Origin: Candidatus Gastranaerophilales bacterium
GTDB lineage: Bacteria; Cyanobacteriota; Vampirovibrionia; Gastranaerophilales; Gastranaerophilaceae
Assembly (NCBI GenBank): GCA_944325555.1
Contig: CALVAN010000004.1
Location: 1 to 64,000 of the forward strand
Length of the DNA stretch: 64,000 nt
Direction of reading: 5' to 3'
Positions 26,763 to 35,262 of the stretch are shown here, one piece after another; positions within the stretch are counted from its first letter, which is position 1, and every line of letters begins with the position of its first letter. Under the pieces are notes generated by a model that worked only from the letters and a program-made list of their open reading frames with translations, was not told where the DNA came from and did no database searches. A program made the translations under genes and the position numbers.

Positions 26763-27992
26763 TTATATTGCTGCTGTTAAATTTTGAAAATTTTGTATAA
26801 AATCTTCAAGCATTTCTTCAATTTTTTCTTCACACAGTTCGTTAGTATCTATGTAATATTTTTTTCTGCTTTCTTTGTCTTGAATTTTTTGAAGAATTTC
26901 TATATTTATTGTTGTAAAACCGGGATAAGTTACAATAAAAGAGCTTTCGCAATCATTACTTTTTAATGTAAAATAGCTTTTTTGATCGTTTACGTTTTGG
27001 GTTATTTTAGTTTCAAAAAGTTTATCCTCGTTTGTTCTTTGCATCTGGAAAAACAGAGGTGACAAAATATTTTCCAATTTTTTAACAGAATTTTCTTTGT
27101 GCTGCTTAAAATTTTGAATATCTATTTTTGTTGTTTTTTGTTTTTGCGGTTTTGGTTTTTCCTGTACACATATAAAAGAATTGCCTTTTAAAAGAGCTTT
27201 GGATAAAGCTTTGTTTGCTAAAACTTCGGCTTCGTCGAACGGAATTTCTTTTGTTTCCGTATAGCCTGCGCTTATTGTAAAGTCGCTTGTGAGTGCTCTT
27301 TTTATTTTTGTAAGGACTTTTCTTGTATCTTCATTTGAGGTGTTTCTGAACCACAGATAAATTTTAAAATCAGAGGCATAGCCGAGTATATCACAGGCTC
27401 TTACGTTATCTTTTATTATACTCATTAAAGTGTCGGGTGAGATTTTGTTCCTGCTGTTTATATCCGGTGCAACAACCGCAAAACAGCCCCAGTCTTTTTT
27501 ACTTTCTTCTTTTAAAACAGTGTAGGTGTAATTTTCCGTAAAGACCTGATTTTTTCTGTCCAGAATTTTTAACTGGGAAAGTAAATCTTTTTTATTTTGG
27601 TTATCTTCAACATTATCTCTTTTTTGCAGACACCATAGAGTTCTTATCGTGTATTCTGTATCAGATGCAGTTGTTCTGATAAAATCTGTTATACCCTTTT
27701 CAAAAGCGCTGCACAAAAGATTTTCATCCAAATCGTCATATATAAGGATTATGGAGCATGTTTTAAGATTTTTGTTTTGTCTTGCTTTTTGTAAAAAGTT
27801 TAAAAAGTCGTCTTCTCTGTTTAATTTTAAATGATAAAAAATGAGAACCGGTTTTATTTTTTTTACCTTATCAAAACAATCGGCATGGTGGATTGTTTGT
27901 AATATATCTGTATTTCTGAGCAGCAGCACCTTTTTGTTTACTTTTTGTGCTACTTTTTCGTTATCAGTGATGAGTACAACAATGTTTTGCAA
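26763..27992 (-). CDS. Degenerate receiver plus degenerate GGDEF-domain protein
   Basis: 409 residues. Residues 1-125 follow a response-regulator fold, but the strand normally ending in the phospho-acceptor Asp reads VLIFYHLKL, so the Asp is absent. Residues about 160-285 follow a GGDEF fold: CDILGYASDFKIYLWF stands where RxGGDEF should be and DFTISAGYT and EAEVLANKALSKALLKG match the later part. Neither active site is intact, so it should not make c-di-GMP; it may be a binding or scaffold protein. The C-terminal 120 residues are not recognised. Neighbours in the window include a PilZ protein and an HD-GYP regulator. Confidence 0.65.
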   Translation of the reverse strand: MQNIVVLITDNEKVAQKVNKKVLLLRNTDILQTIHHADCFDKVKKIKPVLIFYHLKLNREDDFLNFLQKARQNKNLKTCSIILIYDDLDENLLCSAFEKGITDFIRTTASDTEYTIRTLWCLQKRDNVEDNQNKKDLLSQLKILDRKNQVFTENYTYTVLKEESKKDWGCFAVVAPDINSRNKISPDTLMSIIKDNVRACDILGYASDFKIYLWFRNTSNEDTRKVLTKIKRALTSDFTISAGYTETKEIPFDEAEVLANKALSKALLKGNSFICVQEKPKPQKQKTTKIDIQNFKQHKENSVKKLENILSPLFFQMQRTNEDKLFETKITQNVNDQKSYFTLKSNDCESSFIVTYPGFTTINIEILQKIQDKESRKKYYIDTNELCEEKIEEMLEDFIQNFQNLTAAI

Positions 27993-28410
27993 AAACCTTC
28001 TCCGATTAGTCCTTAATTCTATTTTATATCAAAACTCTTATTCGTGTAATTTATTACAAATTGTTAGCATGCTTTTTTGAAAATTTAATTATTTTTTAAA
28101 ACTCATACTTTAGTTAGTTAAATTTCTAACTTTTTAAGCATCCAGAAACACTGAAAAGAGCCGTATTAATATGTGTGAAGAAAAATTAACCATCACTAAA
28201 TCACCTATAGCGTGGCTTTTAGCCTGCTACGATTTTTTGAAAAATTTGTAATTGCCTCTGGCAGCTGCAAAAAAGGTTAATGATTTTTTGGCCATCAAAT
28301 CACCACAACACCACATCACTAAATTAATAGAAATACTGTAACTGTATTTTCTCCAACGCCTGTTTGGGTGTCGGTACAAGAGGAATTATTTAAGAAAGGA
28401 AAACTGTATT
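27993..28410. other. Flagellin upstream region with attenuator-like hairpin
   Basis: No protein gene. A hairpin followed by six T lies at 28208-28238. CATCACTAAAT occurs twice (about 28191 and 28312). ACGCC-TGTTTG-GGTGT near 28356 may fold just before the flagellin ribosome site, with GAGGA and AAGGA motifs on its 3' side. A clear flagellar sigma-factor promoter was not identified. Confidence 0.45.
28208..28238 (+). terminator. Attenuator or small-RNA terminator upstream of flagellin
   Basis: TAGC-GT-GGCT-TTT-AGCC-T-GCTA folds into two stacked 4-bp stems and is followed by CGATTTTTT. It is on the flagellin strand but 170 nt before its start, with no plus-strand gene ahead of it. Confidence 0.5.
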
Positions 28411-29319
28411 ATGGCTATTATAGTAAATACGAACGTAACTGCCCTAAAGGCGGTTAGCAACTTAAACAAAGCGACGAGTGCAATGTCTACGGCAATGGAA
28501 AGGTTGTCAACCGGTTGTAAAATTAACAGGGCCGGAGATGATGCCGCAAACCTGTACATTGCAACAAATCTGGATACTCAAATAAGAGGCTCGAAAGTCG
28601 CAAAAAATAATATTACAACAGGTACAAATGTACTGGCGGTAATCGAAGGCGACCTTGATGTTATGTTAGATAACATTCAGCGTATAAGAGATTTAACCGT
28701 ACAGGCTGCAAACAGTATTTATGATGAAAATTCAATGAATGCGATGAAGGATGAAATTACACAGAGATTGGCAGAAATTGACCGTATTTCCAAAAACTCA
28801 AACTTTAACGGTTTGACTCTGTTGGACGGTAACAGCCAGCTGGCTGATATCGGTTTAAGGTTACAGGTAGGTGCAAACTCTGATGAAGCGGCAAACTGTA
28901 TTAAACTTGATCCGGATTTCTTCCAGACTGTGGATTCCACAACACTTGGTGCAGATGCTACGGGTACGATGCCGGCGCTGACTCCTGCTGACGGTCTTAG
29001 CGGAAACGTAGACGCTGCTTTTGCAAATGCCAGTGCTGCAGCCCAATATATAACAATGCTTGATGCCGCAGTAACAAGTATCAATGACAAAAAAGCAAAA
29101 ATCGGTGCTACTCAAAACAGATTGGATGCTGCGACTGATTCTTTAACAACAACAATTGAAAACTTAACTGAAGCAAAATCCACAATTATGGATGCTGATA
29201 TTGCTGAAGAAACGGCAAATTATACAAAATATCAAATACTGCAACAAACGACCTCTTCACTCCTGTTACAGGCAAATGCATTGCCTCAAATCGCAATCAG
29301 CCTGGTCAATGGAGGTTAG
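28411..29319 (+). CDS. fliC: Flagellin
   Basis: 302 residues with conserved helical ends: N-terminal NTNVTALKAVSNLNKA and ERLSTGCKINRAGDDAANL, C-terminal KSTIMDADIAEETANYTK and QANALPQIAISLVNGG. The variable surface domain between about residues 165 and 215 is very short, giving a minimal flagellin. It polymerises into the flagellar filament. It is monocistronic with a terminator at 29368-29391. No other flagellar gene is in the window. AAAGGAAAA lies about 8 nt upstream of ATG. Confidence 0.96.
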   Translation: MAIIVNTNVTALKAVSNLNKATSAMSTAMERLSTGCKINRAGDDAANLYIATNLDTQIRGSKVAKNNITTGTNVLAVIEGDLDVMLDNIQRIRDLTVQAANSIYDENSMNAMKDEITQRLAEIDRISKNSNFNGLTLLDGNSQLADIGLRLQVGANSDEAANCIKLDPDFFQTVDSTTLGADATGTMPALTPADGLSGNVDAAFANASAAAQYITMLDAAVTSINDKKAKIGATQNRLDAATDSLTTTIENLTEAKSTIMDADIAEETANYTKYQILQQTTSSLLLQANALPQIAISLVNGG

Positions 29320-29367
29320 TAAGACTAATAATCTTACAGTTACAATATATACAGTATTTCTTTCTAG

Positions 29368-29391
29368 GCCTGCGCAAGCGGGCTTTTTTTT
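29368..29391 (+). terminator. Terminator of flagellin gene
   Basis: GCCTGC-GCAA-GCGGGC stem followed by eight T. Confidence 0.85.
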
Positions 29392-29392
29392 A

Positions 29393-30304
29393 TTAGAAAA
29401 AGCTTACTATGCAAAGAATGGCAAATATTGCGATAAATCTTTGTACATTGTTCATTGCTGACATAAATTCTTTTTCGTTTTTGATTTCTTTATCAGTGTA
29501 TAGCTGTAATTTTTTTATTGTGTTTAATGCGGGAAATATTGATAAAAATATTATAAAAAATTTTGTGGATAACAAATGTGCATGGATACCGAGAAAAAGA
29601 ACTGCATAAATTAAAAATATTAAAAATATATAAAAATAATATGCATTGTTTTTATTTCCGCAAATTATCGGGATTGTTTTTTTACCTTCTTCTTTATCGT
29701 TGTTGTAATCCAGAAAGAAATCCGTATAAAGCAAAGTAACAGTGACAATTGCAAATGATAATGACAACCAGATAAGTGCTGAAGATATTTTACCTGTCAT
29801 TACATAATAAACGCCGGTGAATAATAAAGGTGAGAAAAGTATGCCTATAACAGTTTCGCTCAATCCTATATAACCGGATTTTGGATAAATTAAACAGAGG
29901 ATTCCGCTTATTGCAATCAATTCAAGAATCGGTAGTCCGTATATTTCTATAAAAAAAGCGCCCGTAACTAATGCGATGCCAAAAAGTATTGCACAAACTT
30001 TAAGAGCTTTGTTTGTCGTAATTTGTCCGTCTATAAAACATCTGCATTTTCCCTTTTTGATATTTATATTTTTGTCTTTTTTTTGTTTTTTTAAGTAATT
30101 TTTGTAATCAATAATGTCATCAAAAAGATTTCCGCCAAGATGAACACATATTATGCCAAGCAGAGCAATAATTCCGTAAATAATACTGCCTTTTGCAGCA
30201 ATACCTGCACTGAAAGCTATTGCCCATGCTGTAATTGACATAGGCAAAGCGTATGCACGTGTACAATCCATCCAGAAAAGTAATTTGTTCATGATAACAA
30301 GCAT
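29393..30304 (-). CDS. UbiA-family membrane prenyltransferase
   Basis: 303 residues with about eight or nine membrane segments. Two Asp-rich sites characteristic of UbiA enzymes are visible: NLFDDIIDYKN near residue 59 and DFFLDYNNDKEEGKKT near residue 200. Such enzymes attach a prenyl chain to an aromatic acceptor (menaquinone, ubiquinone, heme O) or make related lipids. A MenA-like role would supply quinone for the FixC-type oxidoreductase encoded at 62184, but this is inference. ATG 30292 (MNKLLFWMD) is an equally possible start; neither has a clear ribosome site. Confidence 0.85.
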   Translation of the reverse strand: MLVIMNKLLFWMDCTRAYALPMSITAWAIAFSAGIAAKGSIIYGIIALLGIICVHLGGNLFDDIIDYKNYLKKQKKDKNINIKKGKCRCFIDGQITTNKALKVCAILFGIALVTGAFFIEIYGLPILELIAISGILCLIYPKSGYIGLSETVIGILFSPLLFTGVYYVMTGKISSALIWLSLSFAIVTVTLLYTDFFLDYNNDKEEGKKTIPIICGNKNNAYYFYIFLIFLIYAVLFLGIHAHLLSTKFFIIFLSIFPALNTIKKLQLYTDKEIKNEKEFMSAMNNVQRFIAIFAILCIVSFF

Positions 30305-30346
30305 ATCATAAATTTTTGTTGAAAAGAAAATGTAAAACAGGCGATT

Positions 30347-30613
30347 TTATTTGTTTAATATTTCATCCAATTTTTTTGTTTTGTATAAATGTTCCAAATC
30401 GTCATATCCGCCTACATAATTGCCGTTGATAATAATCTGCGGAACTGTGGATATACCCGGGCGGTTGTATTGTTTGCTCAGGTTTTCGCACATTTCATCA
30501 AAATTTTCGTCGCTGTTTATTTCTTCATAGTCGAGATTAAGCATTTTAAAAAGTTTTTTTGCTTTGATACAGTACGGGCAAGCGGTTGAAGTATAAATTG
30601 TAATTTTATTCAT
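30347..30613 (-). CDS. Glutaredoxin, dithiol type
   Basis: 88 residues with the CPYC active site at residues 12-15, the cis-Pro motif STVPQI near residue 59 and GGYDDL near residue 71. It reduces protein or glutathione disulphides. AAGGAG lies 7 nt before ATG 30613. The gene stands 42 bp downstream of the UbiA-family start on the same strand but is probably separate. Confidence 0.94.
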   Translation of the reverse strand: MNKITIYTSTACPYCIKAKKLFKMLNLDYEEINSDENFDEMCENLSKQYNRPGISTVPQIIINGNYVGGYDDLEHLYKTKKLDEILNK

Positions 30614-30717
30614 TCAAAAACTCCTTACAAACGATATAATATTATAGCTTAAAATAACAGAAAAACATTGTACCCTTTCGGGTATAAATTTTTTGTATGA
30701 GCATCTGATATTTATAA

Positions 30718-32172
30718 TTATTTTTTTATGACTTCTATACAGTTATAAGCATTCAAATAAGGCATATGTTCTTCTGTAATAAGTTCACCCGGAAGCAGGA
30801 TTGAAATACCCGGGGGACATTCCGCAATAACTTCCGCAGATATTCTGCCTATTGCTTTTTCTTTGGGTATTGTTTCTTTTTCGCTGTAGTATGCTTCTCT
30901 GGGATTCATTATAATCTTTGGAGTGAGCATAGGCATGTGTTTTCTTTTTTCAATATAGTAAATATCAGAATAATTTGATTTTGCTATTTTTTCTATTGAG
31001 TTAACCAGATATTGAATTTCCTGTTTAGTATTGCCGATGTTTATTAAAAGTAAAACACCTACATCGCTTGCGGATTCAACCTCTATATCAAAATCGATTT
31101 CCAGAATACTTTCCAGACGTTTTCCGGACAAACCGTCAACGCTGATAAATACTTTTGTAATATCCTGATTAAAGTTTTCCGTTGCCTCAAGTACGTTCAC
31201 ACCTTCGATTTTATGCAATTTTTTGCGTATAAATTTTGCATATTGTATTGCACGGCTTAATTGTCTTTTTCCTCTTTTTGATTCGAGGTTTGCACGTGCG
31301 GCGTCAAGGCTTGCCATCAGTAACATGGAAGGGCTTGTTGTCTGTAAAAGCTGCAGTGTTCTTTCTATTTCGTCAGGATTAAATTTAGAATTTTTCGTTA
31401 TATGCAGCATAGAGCTTTGCGACATACTTCCGCCTGTTTTGTGCAGAGAATGTACAACCGCATCTGCCCCCAGATGTATTGAAGAGGACGGCAGATTTTT
31501 GTTGAAATTCCACAAACAGCCGTGAGCTTCATCAACAATCAGCGGAACATCGTATTTTTTACATACCTGTGCAATGGATTTTATGTCAGATACAACGCCC
31601 TCGTAGGTCGGGTTTGTAATCCAAACCATTGCAACATCATCGTTTTGTTGTAAAGCTTTTTCTATGTCCTGAGGTCTTATTTCTCCCCACAAAGACCACT
31701 CGTCCAATTTTTCAGGTAAAACCCATACGGGTTCGGCACCGGAGATAATCATACCCGTTAAAATTGATCGGTGGCAGTTTCTGTTAACTATAACTTTTTT
31801 CCCTTTTTTAGACTGACACATAGCAAGGGTAAGGTTGCCTATTGTTGAACCGCCTACAAGGAAAAATGTTCTTTGAGTACCGAAAGCCTGTGCAGCAAGT
31901 TCTTGAGCCTCTTTTATAGGACCTGTTGCGGGGTGGAGAGTTCCTAAATTATCAAATTCATCAGTAGTATCTAAAAGCAAAGCACGGTTTCCGACAAGTT
32001 TTTTAAACGGCTGGTACGAAGCACGTCCGCCCGTATGCCCCGGGATGTGAAATTGCATCATGGGATTTTTGTAAAAGTTCTCCAGCGCTTCCACAAGCGG
32101 TGCTTTTACGTCGCTTCTTAAATCATCGGAAATTTTACGGAACTTACGTGTTTTTGTCTTTGCTTTTAACAT
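30718..32172 (-). CDS. Orn/Lys/Arg decarboxylase-family PLP enzyme
   Basis: 484 residues of fold type I. The PLP Lys sits in HSLHKTGGSMSQSS near residue 240, DEAHG near 207 contacts the cofactor, and FLVGGSTIGN near 108 and AECPPGISILLPGE in the C-terminal domain are family marks. It most likely decarboxylates arginine or lysine to a polyamine precursor. The length matches the shorter, Bacillus SpeA-like or cyanobacterial form without an N-terminal wing domain. No other polyamine gene is adjacent. Confidence 0.88.
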   Translation of the reverse strand: MLKAKTKTRKFRKISDDLRSDVKAPLVEALENFYKNPMMQFHIPGHTGGRASYQPFKKLVGNRALLLDTTDEFDNLGTLHPATGPIKEAQELAAQAFGTQRTFFLVGGSTIGNLTLAMCQSKKGKKVIVNRNCHRSILTGMIISGAEPVWVLPEKLDEWSLWGEIRPQDIEKALQQNDDVAMVWITNPTYEGVVSDIKSIAQVCKKYDVPLIVDEAHGCLWNFNKNLPSSSIHLGADAVVHSLHKTGGSMSQSSMLHITKNSKFNPDEIERTLQLLQTTSPSMLLMASLDAARANLESKRGKRQLSRAIQYAKFIRKKLHKIEGVNVLEATENFNQDITKVFISVDGLSGKRLESILEIDFDIEVESASDVGVLLLINIGNTKQEIQYLVNSIEKIAKSNYSDIYYIEKRKHMPMLTPKIIMNPREAYYSEKETIPKEKAIGRISAEVIAECPPGISILLPGELITEEHMPYLNAYNCIEVIKK

Positions 32173-32230
32173 TTATCATACAATCTCCATGGAACTTTAT
32201 ATTTAAACAGAGTCTTATATTTTACGCATA

Positions 32231-32331
32231 TGACCCCTTGTACTTGTTGCGTGTGCCGGTGTGTTTTGCAAAAATTGAACTTATTTAATGCACACGTTCA
32301 ATAAATTTTTGGTGTCAGTTGACTTATGAAA
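32231..32331 (+). repeat. Dispersed repeat, copy F (right half only)
   Basis: Begins TGACCCCTTGTACTTGTTG and ends TTGACTTATGAAA. The inner stem CGTGTGC (32250-32256) with GCACACG (32290-32296) is perfect and differs from the other copies by paired changes. The outer stem has one mismatch (GGTGTCA). Its right end points to aroF, 142 bp downstream. It lies in the 301-bp spacer 32173-32473, which holds no gene. Confidence 0.7.
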
Positions 32332-32473
32332 TAATACTACAAAAATAATTTTTGTTGTACCATCATGTATATTAATTCTTACGTATTTTATAATTTAATA
32401 AAATACACTCAAAAATAAAATTGCTCAAATTTTATGTAAACATTAGTAACAAAAAAGAAAAGGATAAAATTTT

Positions 32474-33502
32474 ATGCTCATTATTATGAATCCGTCTGCA
32501 ACAGACGAACAAATACAGGCGGTGGTAAGTTTTATAAAAAGAAAAAACTTTGATGCTCATGTGTCTAAAGGCGAAGTCCAGACAGTCATCGGTGCTGTGG
32601 GCGGAAAAATAATCGACCCCCGTGATATTGAACTTTTAGACGGTGTAAAGGAAGTTATACGTATCAGCTCCAGCTACAAACTTGCCGGTCGTATGTTTAA
32701 GCCTGAAGATACGATTATAGAAGTCAACGGTGTAAAATTCGGCGGGGATAATATAGGGCTTATTGCAGGCCCCTGCACGGTGGAAAGCTATGAGCAGATG
32801 GACGAAACCGCAAAACAATTGAGCAAAATGGGCGTAAAGATTTTAAGAGGCGGTGCATTTAAACCCAGAACTTCACCCTATGCTTTTCAGGGACTTGGAG
32901 AAGAAGGTTTAAAAATAATAAGAGATGTTGCCGACAAATACGGTATGGCGGTAACCTCTGAGGTTATGGAAATTTCTCAAATTCCTATGTGCTTAAAATA
33001 CGTTGATATTTTGCAGGTAGGTGCAAGAAACATGCAAAACTTTAATCTTTTAAGAGAACTCGGCTACATTAACAAGCCGGTAATGGTTAAAAGAGGTATG
33101 GCAAACACCATAGAAGAACTTCTTATGGCTGCGGAATACGTTATGTCCGGCGGAAACAGAGAGGTTATTCTTTGCGAAAGAGGTATCAGAACTTTTGAAA
33201 GAATCACAAGAAATACTCTTGACCTTTCGGCAATACCGGTTGTTAAAAAACTCAGCCACCTGCCTATTATTATAGACCCGAGCCACGGCACGGGCTTGCG
33301 TGATAAGGTTGCACCAATGTCACGTGCTGCGGTTGCTGCGGGCTGCGACGGTTTGATAATAGAAGTTCACTACGACCCTGATACGGCACTTTGCGACGGT
33401 GCGCAATCACTTTATCCCGAACAGTTTGCCGAATTGAAATCCGATTTGGAAAAAATTGCTCCTATAATCGGAAAACACATCAGCGAACCGGCTGTGAAAT
33501 AA
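32474..33502 (+). CDS. aroF: 3-deoxy-7-phosphoheptulonate synthase with N-terminal regulatory domain
   Basis: 342 residues. Residues 1-70 form the ferredoxin-like regulatory domain seen in Thermotoga-type DAHP synthases; the catalytic TIM barrel follows with IAGPCTVES, LRGGAFKPRTSPY, VGARNMQNF, CERGIRTFE and IIDPSHGTG. It joins phosphoenolpyruvate and erythrose 4-phosphate as the first step of aromatic synthesis. AAAGGATAAA precedes the start. The regulatory domain suggests feedback control by Tyr or Phe. pheA is 4 kb away on the other strand. Confidence 0.94.
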   Translation: MLIIMNPSATDEQIQAVVSFIKRKNFDAHVSKGEVQTVIGAVGGKIIDPRDIELLDGVKEVIRISSSYKLAGRMFKPEDTIIEVNGVKFGGDNIGLIAGPCTVESYEQMDETAKQLSKMGVKILRGGAFKPRTSPYAFQGLGEEGLKIIRDVADKYGMAVTSEVMEISQIPMCLKYVDILQVGARNMQNFNLLRELGYINKPVMVKRGMANTIEELLMAAEYVMSGGNREVILCERGIRTFERITRNTLDLSAIPVVKKLSHLPIIIDPSHGTGLRDKVAPMSRAAVAAGCDGLIIEVHYDPDTALCDGAQSLYPEQFAELKSDLEKIAPIIGKHISEPAVK

Positions 33503-33512
33503 ATTTTTATAT

Positions 33513-33688
33513 TGTCTGAGAGGGACTTCACTTGCAGGAGTAGTACACGGAGTGCGAATGGCGCAGAGTCTAGCATTTTACGGAAGTGACCCCATGTACT
33601 TGTTGCGGGTGCCCACGTCATATAGCCAATATTGTACTTGTTTATTGCACCCGTTCAATAAGTTGTCGGGGTCAGTTGACTATATGAA
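33513..33688 (+). repeat. Dispersed repeat, copy C
   Basis: Starts TGTCTGAGAGGGAC 10 bases after the aroF stop and ends GTTGACTATATGAAA. The left part diverges from copies A and B (GGAGTAGTACACGGAGTGCG), but the right half is intact: CGGGTGC (33606-33612) pairs with GCACCCG (33647-33653), TGACCCC with GGGGTCA. Confidence 0.8.
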
Positions 33689-33699
33689 AAAGCAAATAA

Positions 33700-33732
33700 A
33701 AGCGGAGTTATAAATTATTAACTCCGTTTTTA
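33700..33732. terminator. Bidirectional terminator
   Basis: CGGAGTTA (33703-33710) pairs with TAACTCCG (33719-33726), with T-rich flanks on both strands; it separates aroF plus copy C from the convergent zinc-ribbon gene. Confidence 0.7.
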
Positions 33733-33954
33733 TTTTTTTGTGTTGTAATCCCACATATAAATCTGTCCGCAGTATCTGCAAACGGCGTGCCTGTTCATAA
33801 AATTTAAGTCGGGTACAAACGTGTAACCGTCAACGGTAATAACTATATCACCGTTTTTGTTGTACTCCTGCTTGTAGTTTTTTGCACCCTGATAGTTCGG
33901 GGCAAACATGAGTTCAAATTTATCTACGGATTTACAATTTTTGCAGACAAACAT
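33730..33954 (-). CDS. Small zinc-ribbon protein of unknown function
   Basis: 74 residues with two Cys pairs, CKNC at residue 4 and CRYC near residue 60, enough for one zinc site. Between them are aromatic and Asn-rich beta stretches. No DNA-binding helix is evident. Its start overlaps the stop of the upstream membrane-protein gene by one base, so the two form an operon. Confidence 0.65.
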   Translation of the reverse strand: MFVCKNCKSVDKFELMFAPNYQGAKNYKQEYNKNGDIVITVDGYTFVPDLNFMNRHAVCRYCGQIYMWDYNTKK

Positions 33955-34943
33955 TAATCCTCGTCATCCTCATCTTTGATTCTGCGTTTTGATGGTTTTC
34001 CCGCTCTTTGCGCCAGTTTTTCCGCAGCAATTTTACCTGCGTAATTTCTTTTGTTGATATCTTTATACAACGCAGTGCAGCATAAACTTCTTAAAGGAAG
34101 CGTAAAGCCCGTAACCGCAAAGCTTACAACCATAAGCACTATATGTTTGGCAATGGAATAACTTTTGAGTGTAAATGGTATATTATTTTGTGAAAGTATC
34201 GAATTGAAACCGTCTAAAGGCAGCAGTCTGATGTATTGTTCAACCGGATATGAGAAGAATCCGCCTAAATCTCCGATATCAAACCCCCAGCTTATCAGCC
34301 CCGGAACAAGCCAGTAGGTTGTTATACCGAGCACTGCAAGAAGCATTGCCGTTTTCCAGAAGTTAAATTTTACATATCCTATTGCCGATTTTATAGCTTC
34401 AAAGGCGCTTTTGTCTTCTTCAAGCGCAAAAACCTGAAAACTCAGTGACATATATACAAAAACGATTACCAAAAGCCCCCATAACAGAGGGAAGGACAAA
34501 ATCAGATAAATGAAGGAGATCAGCAATAGAAACCAGATATAAGAACCAGTGCGTCTTTTTATGAGTTCTGTGTGTACGCCTGTGTCGTCTATGTTACAGC
34601 CTTCAAGAAGCGAGCTTGCCATGGAATTCAGTGCAGCAAGTGCGACAATGTAGTCCCAAAAAGCTTTGCAGAAGATAAAAAATCCCGGCAAAGTTAAAAC
34701 AAGCAGCATTAAAAATACAAGAGGAATATTGTCAAAAATCGGGTTTTTGTTTGTTAATGCCGACACGTGCAGTGTAAAAATATAAGAGGCAAAAAATATC
34801 AGGGCTATCCCGATAATCTGTCCGAATATTGGAAAAGCCATGTATTTAAAAAATTTTTCAAAGTTTAAAAAGTATAATTTTACTCCGTTTAAAAATATTT
34901 TCATAACGCTTGCAAAAGCCGATTCTTTTTTAGTTTTTGCCAT
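33954..34943 (-). CDS. Polytopic membrane protein of unknown function
   Basis: 329 residues with about six membrane segments (for example IFGQIIGIALIFFASYIF and VFLMLLVLTLPGFFIF near the N-terminus, and IVLMVVSFAVTGFTL near residue 275). The C-terminus is basic then acidic (KRRIKDEDDED) and cytosolic by the positive-inside rule. The pattern recalls integral membrane proteins of the DUF975/YesL type, but I cannot assign it. It is translationally coupled to the zinc-ribbon gene (TAATG). Confidence 0.65.
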   Translation of the reverse strand: MAKTKKESAFASVMKIFLNGVKLYFLNFEKFFKYMAFPIFGQIIGIALIFFASYIFTLHVSALTNKNPIFDNIPLVFLMLLVLTLPGFFIFCKAFWDYIVALAALNSMASSLLEGCNIDDTGVHTELIKRRTGSYIWFLLLISFIYLILSFPLLWGLLVIVFVYMSLSFQVFALEEDKSAFEAIKSAIGYVKFNFWKTAMLLAVLGITTYWLVPGLISWGFDIGDLGGFFSYPVEQYIRLLPLDGFNSILSQNNIPFTLKSYSIAKHIVLMVVSFAVTGFTLPLRSLCCTALYKDINKRNYAGKIAAEKLAQRAGKPSKRRIKDEDDED

Positions 34944-34970
34944 AATACCTGTATTATTCCTCTTTTAATT

Positions 34971-35237
34971 TGTCTGAAAGGGATCTCGCTTGTACCCAAG
35001 GGCATCCTGATATGTACGGCTCGTAAACTCGCCTACATCTCAAGCCAGGAATGATACACACTCTGCCGAGCAAACAATCCTGTGAATTGTTTGTGAGAGG
35101 CAGCGAGGTCGCCTAAGCTGTAATTTTGCTCAAGTGACCCCTTGCACTTGTTGCAGGTGCCCTTGTTATACAGCCCATATTGTACTTGTTTATTGCACCT
35201 GTTCAATAAATTGTCGGGGTCAGTTGACTATATGAAA
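34971..35237 (+). repeat. Dispersed structured repeat, copy A (full length)
   Basis: About 267 bp between TGTCTGAAAGGG and GTTGACTATATGAAA, closely matching copy B in the opposite orientation. Predicted pairs: CAAACAAT-CCTGTGA-ATTGTTTG hairpin near 35076-35098; GATCTCGCT (about 34982) with AGCGAGGTC (about 35102); CAGGTGC (35154-35160) with GCACCTG (35195-35201); TGACCCC with GGGGTCA. It occupies most of the 319-bp spacer before the PHP gene. Confidence 0.85.
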
Positions 35238-35252
35238 TTATGTTTATATTAA
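35224..35252 (+). promoter_or_regulatory. Candidate promoter at the right end of repeat copy A
   Basis: TTGACT (35224-35229), 17-nt spacer, TATTAA (35247-35252). It faces the PHP gene whose ATG is at 35263, so the transcript would be almost leaderless. Confidence 0.45.
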
Positions 35253-35262
35253 CATGTAAAGT

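Noticed and set aside
28213-28229. Sigma-54 promoter (TGGC-N8-TGCTA) before flagellin
   Set aside because: GG and GC spacing fits, but the site overlaps a hairpin followed by T6, is 180 nt from the start, and cyanobacterial relatives generally lack sigma-54.
34971-35237. IS200/IS605-type or group II intron remnant as origin of the dispersed element
   Set aside because: Hairpins are present, but no transposase, reverse transcriptase or intron domain V sequence is seen, and target duplications are not evident.
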